Source: Microvirga arvi
Lineage (GTDB): Bacteria > Pseudomonadota > Alphaproteobacteria > Rhizobiales > Beijerinckiaceae
Reading direction: 5' to 3'
Length of the DNA: 64,000 nt
Assembly: GCF_016892765.1 (NCBI RefSeq)
Contig: NZ_JAFEMD010000029.1
Coordinates: 1 to 64,000, forward strand
Within the stretch, counting starts at the first letter, position 1. Each line of letters opens with the position of its first letter. A program made the position numbers and the translations under genes. Positions 1 to 8,536 of the stretch are shown here, one piece after another. Below the pieces are notes generated by a model that was given only the letters and a program-made list of their open reading frames with translations, did not search any database and was not told where the DNA came from.

Positions 1-531
1 GCTGGCATTTTACAATGCTTCGTGACGACGAAGAATCCTTCTGTCCCAACAAGTTGTGGGTTATTCAGGGCCGACTACGTAGTGCTGAAAGCCCCCAACG
101 ATTACGCGGCCGCCTGCTTCCGGCAATACGGCCTGCCGACGGATTCCACCGGCCGCTATGCCGCCATGTACAAGCCCTTCCACCTGATCGGGCTGGAGCT
201 GTCGATCTCGGTGCTGAGCGCGGCGCTTCGCGGCGAGCCGACTGGCTCGTCCTTGTCCTGGCGCGGCGATGCGGTGGCGGTGGCCAAGCGCGATCTCAAG
301 GCCGGCGAGATGCTGGACGGCGAGGGCGGCTACACGGTCTACGGCCGCCTCGCGCCGGCCTCAACCAGCAAGGCCTCCCGTATGCTGCCCATCGGGCTGG
401 CGCACGGAGTCCGCCTCACCCGCGCTGTCGCCGCGGGAAAGGTCGTGACCGAAGACGATGTAAGCCTCGACAGCGAGCGGCTCGCGGTCCGGGTGCGCCG
501 GGAGATGGTCAGCCGTTTCGGGACGCGGTGA
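1..531 (+). CDS. SAF-domain Gfo/Idh-like oxidoreductase, C-terminal part
   Basis: The reading frame is open from base 1, so the gene begins upstream of the window and only its last 176 residues are seen. The visible part resembles the C-terminal half of homoserine-dehydrogenase-like NAD(P)-dependent oxidoreductases that end in a SAF domain. The stretches YHLIGLELSISV-like (PFHLIGLELS) and AVAKRDLKAGEMLDGEGGYT are typical of that group, followed by LPIGLAHGVRL and a VAAGKVVTEDDV end. The NAD-binding N-terminus is outside the window, so substrate cannot be judged. A GTG at 22 could be called as a start but would leave half a protein. The next gene is convergent. Confidence 0.72.
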   Translation, partial: AGILQCFVTTKNPSVPTSCGLFRADYVVLKAPNDYAAACFRQYGLPTDSTGRYAAMYKPFHLIGLELSISVLSAALRGEPTGSSLSWRGDAVAVAKRDLKAGEMLDGEGGYTVYGRLAPASTSKASRMLPIGLAHGVRLTRAVAAGKVVTEDDVSLDSERLAVRVRREMVSRFGTR

Positions 532-551
532 GCAGGAGAGGGCGCTGGCGG

Positions 552-1325
552 CTACAGGACGGCCAGCATGCCGCCATCGACATAGATGATCTGGCCGTTC
601 ACGTAGGCCGATGCGGGGGAGGCCAGGAAGACGGTCACACCGATCAGGTCGTCCGGAACGCCCCAGCGTCCGGACGGCGTGCGGCCCCGCACCCAGGCGT
701 CGAACTTGGCATCCTCCACGAGGGCCTTGTTCATGTCGGTGACGATGTAGCCGGGGCCGATGGCGTTCGCCTGGATGCCATGCACGGCCCACTCGGCCGC
801 TATGGAGCGGGTTAGCTGCTTGATCCCGCCCTTCGCCGCCGTGTAGGGCGCGACGGTTGCGCGGGCGACTTCACTGGTGAGCGAGCCGATATTGATGATC
901 TTGCCGCCCTGGCCCCGCGCGATCATGCGCCGGGCAGCCTCGCGGCCGACGAGGAAGGCGCTCGTGAGATTGGTCTCCAGGACCCTCCGCCATTCGTCCG
1001 CCGCCAGATCCACCATCGGCTTGCGCAGCTGGATGCCGGCATTGTTGATGAGGATGTCGATGGACGTACCGGAGCGGTCGAACCCGGCGAACGCAGCCAT
1101 GACCGCCTGCTCATCGGAGACATCGAACGCGCAGGCTGTGACCTGATGCCCGGCTGCCGTCAGCTTATGCGCGGCAGCAGCAAGCTTGGACTGGTCACGG
1201 CCGTTGAGAATGACGGCAGCGCCGGCCTCCGCGAGGCCCCGGGCCATGGCGAGGCCGAGCCCTCCCGAGGAACCGGTCACCAGGGCCGTCTTCCCTGAGA
1301 GATCGAACAGGTCGCGTGCGGCCAT
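552..1325 (-). CDS. SDR oxidoreductase, gluconate 5-dehydrogenase-like
   Basis: Classical short-chain dehydrogenase/reductase of 257 residues, the usual length. The Rossmann signature TGSSGGLG lies at 17-24, NNAG at 94-97, and the catalytic triad fits Ser148, Tyr161 and Lys165 (YTAAK). The ending YVNGQIIYVDGGMLAVL and the GRTPSGRWG loop are those of gluconate 5-dehydrogenase (IdnO/Gno) relatives, which interconvert gluconate and 5-ketogluconate with NADP(H); the exact substrate is inference. The ATG at 1325 is chosen because the frame continues far upstream into the next gene without a credible start and GGGAG lies about 10 bases before this ATG. It sits 17 bases after the previous SDR gene and is probably last in the cvpA-purF operon. 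Confidence 0.85.
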   Translation of the reverse strand: MAARDLFDLSGKTALVTGSSGGLGLAMARGLAEAGAAVILNGRDQSKLAAAAHKLTAAGHQVTACAFDVSDEQAVMAAFAGFDRSGTSIDILINNAGIQLRKPMVDLAADEWRRVLETNLTSAFLVGREAARRMIARGQGGKIINIGSLTSEVARATVAPYTAAKGGIKQLTRSIAAEWAVHGIQANAIGPGYIVTDMNKALVEDAKFDAWVRGRTPSGRWGVPDDLIGVTVFLASPASAYVNGQIIYVDGGMLAVL

Positions 1326-1342
1326 CGATATGAGCTCCCGCC

Positions 1343-2086
1343 TCAGGCCGGCGGCTGCGGCTCGATGACTTTGCCGTCCTGCGTGAAATCGTAGATCCTG
1401 CCGGTCTCGGTCCATGAGGGCAGGGCGAGCTTCACGATGTGAGGGGCAAGGTCTTCCGGTGTCTTCAGGGTCAGCGGGTCCTCGCCCGGCATGGCGGCGC
1501 GGCGCATGGCGGTGCGCAGGGGGCCGGGATTGAGCAGCATCGCCTTGACCGGCGTCGTCACCGTCTCGGCCGCATAGGTGCGCACCAGCGCTTCGAGGGC
1601 GGCCTTGGAAACCGAATAGACGCCCCAATAGGCCTTGTGCTTGTGGGCGGCGCCGGAGGTGATGAAGATCGCCCGGCCGGCATCCGAGGCGCGCAGCAGC
1701 GGATCGAGAGAGCGGATCAGGCGGTAATTGGCGGTGACGTTGACCGCCATCACCTCGTCCCAGACCGGCTGGTCGATATGGGTGATCGGCGCCAGCTCGC
1801 CGAGCTGGCCGGCATTGCCGAGCAGGATGTCGAGCTTGCCCCAGCGCTCGTGGATGGCGGCGCCCAGGCGGTCGAGAGCGTCGAGGTCTTTCAGGTTCAC
1901 CGGCACGAGAGTAGCCGCGCCGCCCTTCGCTCGGATCTCGTCGTCGAGAGATTCCAGCGCGCCCTGGGTGCGGGCGAGCGCGATCACATGGGCGCCGGCT
2001 TCGGCAAGGGCGAGCGCCGCCGCGCGGCCGATGCCGCGCGAGGCGCCAGTGACGACCGCGACGCGGTTCTGAAGGGGCTTGTCCAT
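1343..2086 (-). CDS. SDR family NAD(P)-dependent oxidoreductase
   Basis: Short-chain dehydrogenase of 247 residues with TGASRGIG at 13-20, a GNAG variant of the NNAG motif at 90-93, and Ser144, Tyr157, Lys161 (YSVSK) as the expected catalytic residues. The start lies only 6 bases after the purF stop, so it is very likely co-transcribed with purF. Substrate unknown. The C-terminus (TGRIYDFTQDGKVIEP) does not have the usual VDGG ending of classical SDRs, which fits the YciK-like branch that often sits beside core genes in alphaproteobacteria. Family is certain, function is not. Confidence 0.85.
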   Translation of the reverse strand: MDKPLQNRVAVVTGASRGIGRAAALALAEAGAHVIALARTQGALESLDDEIRAKGGAATLVPVNLKDLDALDRLGAAIHERWGKLDILLGNAGQLGELAPITHIDQPVWDEVMAVNVTANYRLIRSLDPLLRASDAGRAIFITSGAAHKHKAYWGVYSVSKAALEALVRTYAAETVTTPVKAMLLNPGPLRTAMRRAAMPGEDPLTLKTPEDLAPHIVKLALPSWTETGRIYDFTQDGKVIEPQPPA

Positions 2087-2092
2087 GGTTCC

Positions 2093-3580
2093 TCAGTCGG
2101 CTTCGGCGAGAACGGCGAGGCGACGCGGGGTGGCGACGGCGAGGTCCGTCAGCGGCGTCGGGTAGTCGCCCGTGAAGCAATGGTCGGTGAATTGCGGCTG
2201 CGCCGGATTGCGGCGCTCCTCGCCCATGGCCCGGTAGACGCCCTCGATGGAGAGAAAGGCAAGCGAATCCGCCCCGATATACTGGCGCATCTGCTCCAGG
2301 TTGTGGGTGGCGGCGAGCAGCTTCTCCTTCTCCGGCGTGTCGATGCCGTAGAAGTCGGGATGGGTGATCGGCGGGCTGGAGATGCGGAAGTGAACCTCCT
2401 TCGCCCCGGCCTCGCGCATCATGCGCACGATCTTCACCGAGGTGGTGCCGCGCACGAGGCTGTCGTCCACGAGCACGATGCGCTTGCCTGCGATCGCCGC
2501 GCGATTGGCGGAATGCTTCATGCGCACGCCGAGTTCGCGCACCGACTGGGTCGGCTGAATGAAGGTTCGGCCGACATAATGGTTGCGGATGATCCCGAGT
2601 TCGTAGGGCAGGCCGCAGGACTGGGCATAGCCGATGGCCGCCGGCACGCCGGAATCCGGCACGGGAATGACCACGTCCGCCTCGGTGGCTGATTCATGAG
2701 CCAGCTCGCGGCCCATCGCCTTGCGCACCTCGTAGACGCTGCGGCCGTTCACGATGGAATCGGGGCGGGCGAAATAGATGTATTCGAAGATGTCGGGGCG
2801 GGGCGCCTGCTCGGGGGCAAAGCGGAATGACTCGATGCCATCGTCCGAGATGACGACGCACTCGCCGTTTTCCACGTCGCGGACAAAGCGGGCGCCGATG
2901 ATGTCGAGCGCGCAGGTCTCGGAGGCGAGGATATAGCGGCCGTCGAGCTCGCCCAGCACCAGCGGGCGGATGCCCATCGGGTCGCGGGCGCCGATCAGCT
3001 TCTTGTTGGTCAGCGCCACGAGCGCGTAGGCGCCCTCGATCTTCTGGATCGCTTCCACGAAGCGCTCCACCACACGGTCCTTGCGGCTGCGGGCGACGAG
3101 GTGGACGATCACCTCCGTGTCCGTGGTGGACTGGCAGATGGCCCCGTCGCGGATCAGGTTGCGGCGCAGGGTCAGGCCGTTGGTGAGGTTGCCGTTATGG
3201 GCGACCGCGAAGCCGCCGCCGTCGAGTTCGGCGAAGAGCGGCTGCACGTTGCGCAGCACCGTCTCGCCCGTGGTCGAATAGCGCACATGGCCGATGGCCG
3301 AGAGTCCTTCGAGGCGCTCGATGGTTGCCCGGTCGGAGAAGCTGTCTCCCACGAGGCCCAGCTTGCGCTCGGAATGGAAGACCGAGCCGTTGAAGGTGAC
3401 GATGCCCGCCGCTTCCTGGCCGCGGTGCTGCAGGGCGTGGAGCCCCAGCGCCGTGATGGCGGCCGCATCAGGATGTCCGTAGATGCCGAAGACGCCGCAT
3501 TCTTCGCGCAGGGTATCGCCGTCGAGGTCGAGGTCCACCTGTTTCGGCGTGACCTGCCACGTCTCAGACAAAGCAGACAT
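2093..3580 (-). CDS. purF: Amidophosphoribosyltransferase PurF
   Basis: Catalyses the first step of purine synthesis, PRPP + glutamine to 5-phosphoribosylamine. The N-terminal class II glutamine amidotransferase domain has its nucleophile at Cys28 (EECGVFGIYGH) after a 27-residue propeptide that would be cleaved, and the C-terminal phosphoribosyltransferase domain carries the PRPP loop VLVDDSLVRGTTS. The 495-residue length is normal. The sequence follows the Bacillus-type family (NHYVGRTFIQPTQSVRELGV), but the position where I recall an Fe-S cysteine in the Bacillus enzyme (THPxFYGID) is Asp here, so a cluster is doubtful. It lies downstream of cvpA, with a GGGAAC-GT-GTTCCC inverted repeat in the gap. 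Confidence 0.97.
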   Translation of the reverse strand: MSALSETWQVTPKQVDLDLDGDTLREECGVFGIYGHPDAAAITALGLHALQHRGQEAAGIVTFNGSVFHSERKLGLVGDSFSDRATIERLEGLSAIGHVRYSTTGETVLRNVQPLFAELDGGGFAVAHNGNLTNGLTLRRNLIRDGAICQSTTDTEVIVHLVARSRKDRVVERFVEAIQKIEGAYALVALTNKKLIGARDPMGIRPLVLGELDGRYILASETCALDIIGARFVRDVENGECVVISDDGIESFRFAPEQAPRPDIFEYIYFARPDSIVNGRSVYEVRKAMGRELAHESATEADVVIPVPDSGVPAAIGYAQSCGLPYELGIIRNHYVGRTFIQPTQSVRELGVRMKHSANRAAIAGKRIVLVDDSLVRGTTSVKIVRMMREAGAKEVHFRISSPPITHPDFYGIDTPEKEKLLAATHNLEQMRQYIGADSLAFLSIEGVYRAMGEERRNPAQPQFTDHCFTGDYPTPLTDLAVATPRRLAVLAEAD

Positions 3581-3670
3581 CGATCATACCTTTGGGATTC
3601 GCGCCCCAACCGGCGCCGCCCCTATGTAGTCGTCCTTGGGGCAAACGCCAATGGCTATTCTGCCGCTGCC

Positions 3671-3684
3671 GGGAACGTGTTCCC
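3671..3684. promoter_or_regulatory. Inverted repeat between cvpA and purF
   Basis: GGGAAC-GT-GTTCCC, a perfect 6-base inverted repeat with 2-base spacer, lies about 90 bases before the purF start and immediately after the cvpA stop. It could be an operator or a small hairpin. There is no matched known site, so any regulatory role is inference. Confidence 0.25.
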
Positions 3685-3693
3685 AGCGATCTA

Positions 3694-4299
3694 TCAGCTT
3701 CGCCGCTGGGGAGCCGGAGGCGGTGCAGCAGGGGCGGGCGTCGCCGGGCGCTGCGGATCGGGTTCGGCCGGCTCGGCCTCCGGCGTGGCGTCCTTGTTGC
3801 GCAGTCGCTGGATGAGAGCCTCGGCGTTCTCCGGCAGCATGGCGATGATGTTGTCGCGGGTATTCTCCATGGCCGGGCGGGTCTTGGAGGCGGTGGCCCA
3901 TTCAGGCTCCTTGCCCTGCAGCAGCCAGCCCAGGAAGGCCCAGCCGATCACGCAGATCAGGAAACCGCGGGCCGCACCGAAAAACAGCCCGAGCGTCCGG
4001 TCGAGGGCGCCGATCCGGGAATCGAGGATCAGGTCGGAAATCTGCACGGTGATGATCGAGACGATGATCAGGGTAACGACGAAGATCGCGCCGATGGAGG
4101 CCACCAGCGAAACGGTGTTGCTGCTGATGTATTGCTGGGCGATCGGCAGCGCCATCGGGTGCAGATACCAGGCCGCCGCAGCCGCGACGACCCAGGCCAC
4201 GATGGCGAGCACCTCGCGGGTGAAGCCGCGCACGGCGGCCAGAAGAGCCGAGATCAGGACGATACCGATGACGACGAGGTCCAGAACGGAAAAGGGCAT
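3694..4299 (-). CDS. cvpA: CvpA family membrane protein
   Basis: Inner-membrane protein of 201 residues with four predicted hydrophobic segments near residues 4-24, 29-48, 63-90 and 103-126, followed by a cytoplasmic tail that turns into an Ala/Pro-rich low-complexity end (about 170-201). The motif GFTREVLAIVAWV near the N-terminus is characteristic of CvpA, known from colicin V production and from envelope stress and purine-linked contexts. It is placed directly upstream of purF, the usual arrangement in proteobacteria. In many related genomes radA is immediately upstream; here two other genes intervene. Confidence 0.9.
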   Translation of the reverse strand: MPFSVLDLVVIGIVLISALLAAVRGFTREVLAIVAWVVAAAAAWYLHPMALPIAQQYISSNTVSLVASIGAIFVVTLIIVSIITVQISDLILDSRIGALDRTLGLFFGAARGFLICVIGWAFLGWLLQGKEPEWATASKTRPAMENTRDNIIAMLPENAEALIQRLRNKDATPEAEPAEPDPQRPATPAPAAPPPAPQRRS

Positions 4300-4409
4300 G
4301 GGCCGGGCCTACGCAGAATAACAGGAATGGAGCCGCCTTTGCGGGTTCGAAGCCTGGCTCTATAGCGTTAAGAAAGGCTTTCGTCACCCCGGAACGCTAG
4401 CAGTCATGC

Positions 4410-4525
4410 CGGGGGGTGTCATTCCCCACCGGAGCGCGGCGAAAGGGAGGGACTCCATGCCGCTGAGCCTGATCGTGGATCCCCTTTCCGGATTGCGTGC
4501 GCTGGGGACGACACGGAATGAACCC
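4410..4525. repeat. Degenerate intergenic palindromic repeat (B type)
   Basis: The 255-base gap between the oxidoreductase and cvpA holds a degenerate inverted structure. GTCATTCCCC... with AAAGGGAGGGACTCCA on one side is answered by TGGATCCCCTTTCCGG... and a CGGAATGA end on the other. It resembles the better preserved copies at 14314-14415 and 36467-36603. No coding sequence is supported here. Confidence 0.4.
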
Positions 4526-4554
4526 TTTCTCATCCCTCGACGGGATGGGATCGG

Positions 4555-5571
4555 TCAGCTGACCTCGATGATCAGCTTGCCGAAGTTCTTGCCCTCCAGC
4601 AGGCCGAAAAAGGCCTCGGGTGCGTTCTCGAGCCCCTGGACAATGTCTTCTTTGTACCTGACGCGTCCCTCCGCGATCCACTGCGCCATGTCCCGGTAGA
4701 AGGCGGGGCGCTGGTCGCCGAACTCGCGCTGGATGAAGCCGCGGATGGTCAGGCTCTTGGTGAGGACATCGCGCATGAGGATGGGCAGACGGTCCGGTCC
4801 CTCGAAGGGTCCCGTGGCGTTGTACTGCGCGATGAGGCCGCAGACCGGGATGCGGGCGAAGGTGTTGAGCAGGGGGAAGACGGCGTCCCAAACCCTGCCG
4901 CCCACATTCTCGAAATAAACATCGATGCCATCCGGGCAGGCTGCCCGCAGGTCCTCGGCCAAGGTCGACGAGCGGTGGTCGATGGCGGCATCGAAGCCGA
5001 ACCTGTCGCGCACCAGGGCGCATTTCTCGGGCCCGCCGGCGATGCCCACTGCCCGGGCACCCATGATCCGCGCGATCTGCCCGACCGTCGCGCCGACGGG
5101 CCCACTGGCCGCCGCGACCACGACGGTTTCACCGGCCTTGGGTCGTCCGATGGTGAGCAATCCCGCATAGGCCGTGAAGCCCGGCATCCCGAGAACGCCG
5201 AGCGCGGTCGTCACAGGAGCTTGGTTCGGATCGAGCTTTCGAAGAGCCTTTGCGTCCGCAACGGCATGGGATTGCCAGCCGGAATAGGAGAGGACAACAT
5301 CGCCGGGCTTGTAGTCCGGGTGCCGGCTCTCCAGCACCTCGGCCACCGTGCCGCCCTCCATCACCTGGCCGATCGCCACCGCCGCCGCATAGGATTTCGC
5401 GGCGCTCATGCGGCCCCGCATGTAGGGATCGAGCGAGAGATACCGAACTTTAAGCAGCACCTGTCCTTCGCCGGGAGTGGGAATGGGCGTTCGCACGAGG
5501 TCGAAGTTGTCCTTGGAAGGACGCGCGGCGGGACGGGAGGCGAGGACGATCTGGCGGTTCTGTTCTGTCAC
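4555..5571 (-). CDS. NADP-dependent MDR oxidoreductase (prostaglandin reductase/CurA-like)
   Basis: Medium-chain dehydrogenase/reductase of 338 residues in the zinc-free leukotriene B4 12-hydroxydehydrogenase / prostaglandin reductase group, which reduces alpha,beta-unsaturated carbonyls with NADPH. Visible marks are YLSLDPYMRGRM near residue 45-56, the LGMPGFTAYAGL stretch, the nucleotide-binding VVVAAASGPVGATVGQIA, and YFENVGG followed by CGLIAQYN. No zinc ligands are apparent. The gene is alone, with 180 bases to its upstream neighbour, and lies between the RTX gene and cvpA. The physiological substrate is unknown. Confidence 0.88.
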   Translation of the reverse strand: MTEQNRQIVLASRPAARPSKDNFDLVRTPIPTPGEGQVLLKVRYLSLDPYMRGRMSAAKSYAAAVAIGQVMEGGTVAEVLESRHPDYKPGDVVLSYSGWQSHAVADAKALRKLDPNQAPVTTALGVLGMPGFTAYAGLLTIGRPKAGETVVVAAASGPVGATVGQIARIMGARAVGIAGGPEKCALVRDRFGFDAAIDHRSSTLAEDLRAACPDGIDVYFENVGGRVWDAVFPLLNTFARIPVCGLIAQYNATGPFEGPDRLPILMRDVLTKSLTIRGFIQREFGDQRPAFYRDMAQWIAEGRVRYKEDIVQGLENAPEAFFGLLEGKNFGKLIIEVS

Positions 5572-5699
5572 CGATGGGGCTCCCTGAAACCTGGAGTGTC
5601 ACGCAATCCGGCAGGATTTGCAGCGCGGTTCCTTAACGGGTGGGTGCGGAGTGCGACGGCGTCAAGCCTCGCATGCTGCAAAGACGACCCATTGAATAG

Positions 5700-5726
5700 A
5701 AAAAGCCCCGGCGACTCCGCCGGGGC
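5700..5726 (-). terminator. Rho-independent terminator after the RTX gene
   Basis: On the minus strand a 9-base perfect stem (GCCCCGGCG / CGCCGGGGC, loop GAGT) is followed by TTTTTCT. It starts about 25 bases downstream of the stop of the cadherin/RTX gene and isolates it from the oxidoreductase gene. Confidence 0.85.
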
Positions 5727-5751
5727 CTGAGAGGAGGCTGAACCTTCCCGT

Positions 5752-6981
5752 TCAGATGAACAGGAAGTCGTCGGCGGTGAGCGCCGTGCCGGGCTTCACC
5801 TTGAGGATCTCGATGCCCTTGCCTTTGCCGGAACCGTCCAAGTCCAGATAAACGAAGCCGTTCTTCTTGTTGTAGAAGATGTAATCGTTCGATCCGTCCG
5901 GGGTGTCGCTGAGCTTGGTGCCGACGTTGAAGAACTTCTTCTGGAGCTTCTGCCCCTTCACGAAGAGCTTGTCGAAGCCGACGGATTTGGTGCCGCCCTT
6001 GTCATCCGGCTTTCCCTTGTCGTCGTCCGCGCCTTTCTTCGAGTGCACATCGCTCGTCTTTGGACCCTTCACCTTGAAGGCTTTGAGAGCAGCCAAGCTG
6101 ATCTGGATCGTGTCGTCGGACGCCTTGAAGTCCTCGATATGATCGAAATGGCCCTTCTTGACGGCCGTGTCGAACACGAAGGTGTCCTGGCCATCGCCGC
6201 CATAGAGCATATCCTTGCCCAGGCCGCCGTTGATCGTGTCGTTGCCGCCAAGGCCATAGATCTTGTCGTTGCCGCCGAGACCGTTGAGGATGTCGTCATC
6301 CGCCGTGCCGATGATGCGGTCGTTCTTGTTCGTGCCGGTGGCGGTTTCGGCAGAGTTCGTGACAGTGATCGTCACCTGCTCGACATAGGACAGGCTCGCG
6401 TCCTGCGGATCGGCGACTTTGACGTAAAGGGTGTGTGTGCCGACCTGAGCGTTGTCGAGCCCGGCCTTCAGCTTGATGGCAGCGCCGTCAACCGTGAAAA
6501 AGTTGCTGGTCGTTGCGTTACCTTGGGCATCAACGAGGGTATAGGTGAAGGTGGCATTCTGGTCGGCCGCATCAGGATCCGTAGCCTTCAGCGAGGCCAC
6601 GACGGTACCCACGGCAGTGCTCTCGGCGACCGTACCACCGGTAACGACAATGTCCGTCGGGGCTTCATCGATGTCGGTCACTTCAACCGTGATCGTTGCA
6701 TCCAACGTGGAATGGTCTCCCCGCGTTGCCGTGATAGCGACTGGGAAAGAGCTTAGAGCGTCATCCTCGAAGTTGAAGAAATTCGCTCCGGCAATGGCGA
6801 TCAACTCCCAATCACCTGAGGTCGCATTCTGTTCAATCTTGAAGCGCCCACCGAAATCTTCCTCAAGAGCGAACGTGTAATCCCCTGTGCCCTGAGGCGG
6901 ATTATCGACGTCAAGGACCCCGACGACTGTATCCTGAAGCAAATTTTCCTGAACTGTCTTTGCCGTGATCACGATAGGCAT
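5752..6981 (-). CDS. Cadherin-like and RTX calcium-binding secreted protein
   Basis: A 409-residue, acidic, probably exported protein. Two cadherin-like beta domains occupy roughly 2-103 and 104-210 (calcium-type motifs VTDIDEAPTDIVV and ATDPDAADQN), then RTX nonapeptide repeats at about 216-268 (NGLGGNDKIYGLGGND, GGDGQDTFVFD), a Lys/Asp/Gly-rich insert near 300-345, and a hydrophobic C-terminus (LTADDFLFI) like a type I secretion signal. There is no N-terminal signal peptide. The ATG at 6981 is preferred to an upstream one at 7050 because GGAAGGGG lies just before it. No type I transporter genes are nearby. The AT-rich leader (about 7040-7085) and the position between radA and cvpA suggest later insertion. 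Role (adhesion, matrix) is inference. Confidence 0.82.
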   Translation of the reverse strand: MPIVITAKTVQENLLQDTVVGVLDVDNPPQGTGDYTFALEEDFGGRFKIEQNATSGDWELIAIAGANFFNFEDDALSSFPVAITATRGDHSTLDATITVEVTDIDEAPTDIVVTGGTVAESTAVGTVVASLKATDPDAADQNATFTYTLVDAQGNATTSNFFTVDGAAIKLKAGLDNAQVGTHTLYVKVADPQDASLSYVEQVTITVTNSAETATGTNKNDRIIGTADDDILNGLGGNDKIYGLGGNDTINGGLGKDMLYGGDGQDTFVFDTAVKKGHFDHIEDFKASDDTIQISLAALKAFKVKGPKTSDVHSKKGADDDKGKPDDKGGTKSVGFDKLFVKGQKLQKKFFNVGTKLSDTPDGSNDYIFYNKKNGFVYLDLDGSGKGKGIEILKVKPGTALTADDFLFI

Positions 6982-7123
6982 AGTGGCCCCTTCCAGTTTC
7001 TTGGGCGTGAGGATACCTCTTTCGAGGTACACCGCAAGTATAGTAATCATATCTATGTGTTATAGAATAACAAAAGATGTCAATATGACCCGAATGGCCT
7101 AGACCTTTGCTAATTGATCCTGG

Positions 7124-8536
7124 CTAAGAAGCCTTCCGTCGGCGGGCTGCAATGTTGGCAACCAAGTCGGTGATATGCCCAATGGCCGAGGTAGCGAGCG
7201 GGAGCCGCTCGCTCTTGGAGCCCTTGCCCTTGTCGAGCCTCGGCTGCGGCGAGACCGCGCTGGAAAAGCCGAGCTTCGCCGCCTCCTTCAGGCGGGCCTG
7301 CTCCTGAGCCACCGGTCGGATCGCGCCGGAGAGGCCCATCTCGCCGAAATAGACCGTATCCGGCGGCAACGGATTGCCGGAGAGCGATGACACCAGGGCG
7401 GCCGCTGCCGCAAGATCCGCCGCCGGCTCGGTGATGCGCAGCCCGCCGGCGACGTTGAGGTAGACGTCGTGCATGCCGAGCTTGAGCCCGCCATGAGCCT
7501 CCAGCACCGCCAGCACCATGGACAACCGGCTCTGGTCCCAGCCGACAACCGCACGGCGGGGCGTGCCGAGGGACGAGGGGGCGACGAGAGCCTGGATCTC
7601 GACCAGCAGCGGGCGGGTGCCCTCCATTCCGGCGAAGACCGCCGTGCCGGCGGTTGCCATGTCGCGGCCGGCGAGAAAAAGCTCGGAGGGGTTCGGCACC
7701 TCGCGCAGGCCCTGATCCGACATCTCGAAGACGCCGATCTCGTCGGTGGGGCCGAAACGGTTCTTCACGGCGCGCATGATGCGGAAATGGTGGCCGGTAT
7801 CTCCCTCGAAGGAGACCACCGCATCAACCATGTGCTCGACCACGCGGGGACCGGCGATCTGGCCGTCCTTGGTCACGTGGCCGACCAGGATCACGGCGGT
7901 GCCCGTGGTCTTGGCGAAGCGGATGAGCGCCTGGGCCGAGCCGCGCACTTGGGTCACCGTGCCGGGGGCGGATTCCACGGTCTCGGTCCACATGGTCTGG
8001 ATCGAGTCGATGATGGCGAGCGCCGGAGGGCGTCCTTGGCTCAGGGTCGCGATGATGTCCTCGACATTGGTCTCCGAGGCGAGTTCGACCGGCGCCTGTC
8101 CGAGGCCGAGGCGCTCGGCCCGCAGGCGCACCTGGGCCACCGCCTCCTCGCCTGAGATGTAAGCCACGCGCTGGCCGCGCATGGCCAGCGCCGCGGAGGC
8201 CTGCATCAGGAGGGTGGATTTGCCGATGCCGGGATCGCCGCCGAGCAGGATGATCGAGCCGTGCACGAAGCCGCCGCCGGTGACGCGGTCAAGTTCTGCG
8301 ATCCCGGACGGCGTGCGCGGTGCTTCCTTGGTCTCGCCCTGCAGGCCTTCGAGGGGAAAGATCCGGCCCTTGGCGCGGGACGGGCGAGTGGCGGCCGGTC
8401 CCGCCATGGGGCTTGCGGAGCCGGTTTCCTCGACGATGGTGTTCCAGCCGCCGCAGGCCTCGCACTTGCCCTTCCAGCGATTGTAGACGGCGCCGCATTC
8501 CTGGCAGACGAAGGCGGGGTGACGCTGCTTGGCCAT
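7124..8536 (-). CDS. radA: DNA repair protein RadA
   Basis: RecA-related ATPase that processes recombination intermediates by branch migration. The 470-residue protein shows the N-terminal zinc finger (Cys11, Cys14, Cys25, Cys28), Walker A GGDPGIGKST at 99-108, the RadA-specific KNRFG motif (VKNRFGPTDEIGVF), and a Lon-like C-terminal domain (YFGEMGLSGAIRPV). Its start codon overlaps the alr stop (TGATG), so it is translationally coupled to alr in a dnaB-alr-radA operon. Confidence 0.97.
   Translation of the reverse strand: MAKQRHPAFVCQECGAVYNRWKGKCEACGGWNTIVEETGSASPMAGPAATRPSRAKGRIFPLEGLQGETKEAPRTPSGIAELDRVTGGGFVHGSIILLGGDPGIGKSTLLMQASAALAMRGQRVAYISGEEAVAQVRLRAERLGLGQAPVELASETNVEDIIATLSQGRPPALAIIDSIQTMWTETVESAPGTVTQVRGSAQALIRFAKTTGTAVILVGHVTKDGQIAGPRVVEHMVDAVVSFEGDTGHHFRIMRAVKNRFGPTDEIGVFEMSDQGLREVPNPSELFLAGRDMATAGTAVFAGMEGTRPLLVEIQALVAPSSLGTPRRAVVGWDQSRLSMVLAVLEAHGGLKLGMHDVYLNVAGGLRITEPAADLAAAAALVSSLSGNPLPPDTVYFGEMGLSGAIRPVAQEQARLKEAAKLGFSSAVSPQPRLDKGKGSKSERLPLATSAIGHITDLVANIAARRRKAS

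Noticed and set aside
552-2180. Apparent fusion of the gluconate 5-dehydrogenase-like SDR with a long N-terminal region
   Set aside because: The added N-terminus is an out-of-frame reading of the adjacent SDR gene; a good ribosome binding site and ATG at 1325 define the true start.
7040-7085. TTGACA and TATACT hexamers upstream of the RTX gene
   Set aside because: Their spacing is far from 17 bases, so a promoter could not be assigned, only an AT-rich leader.
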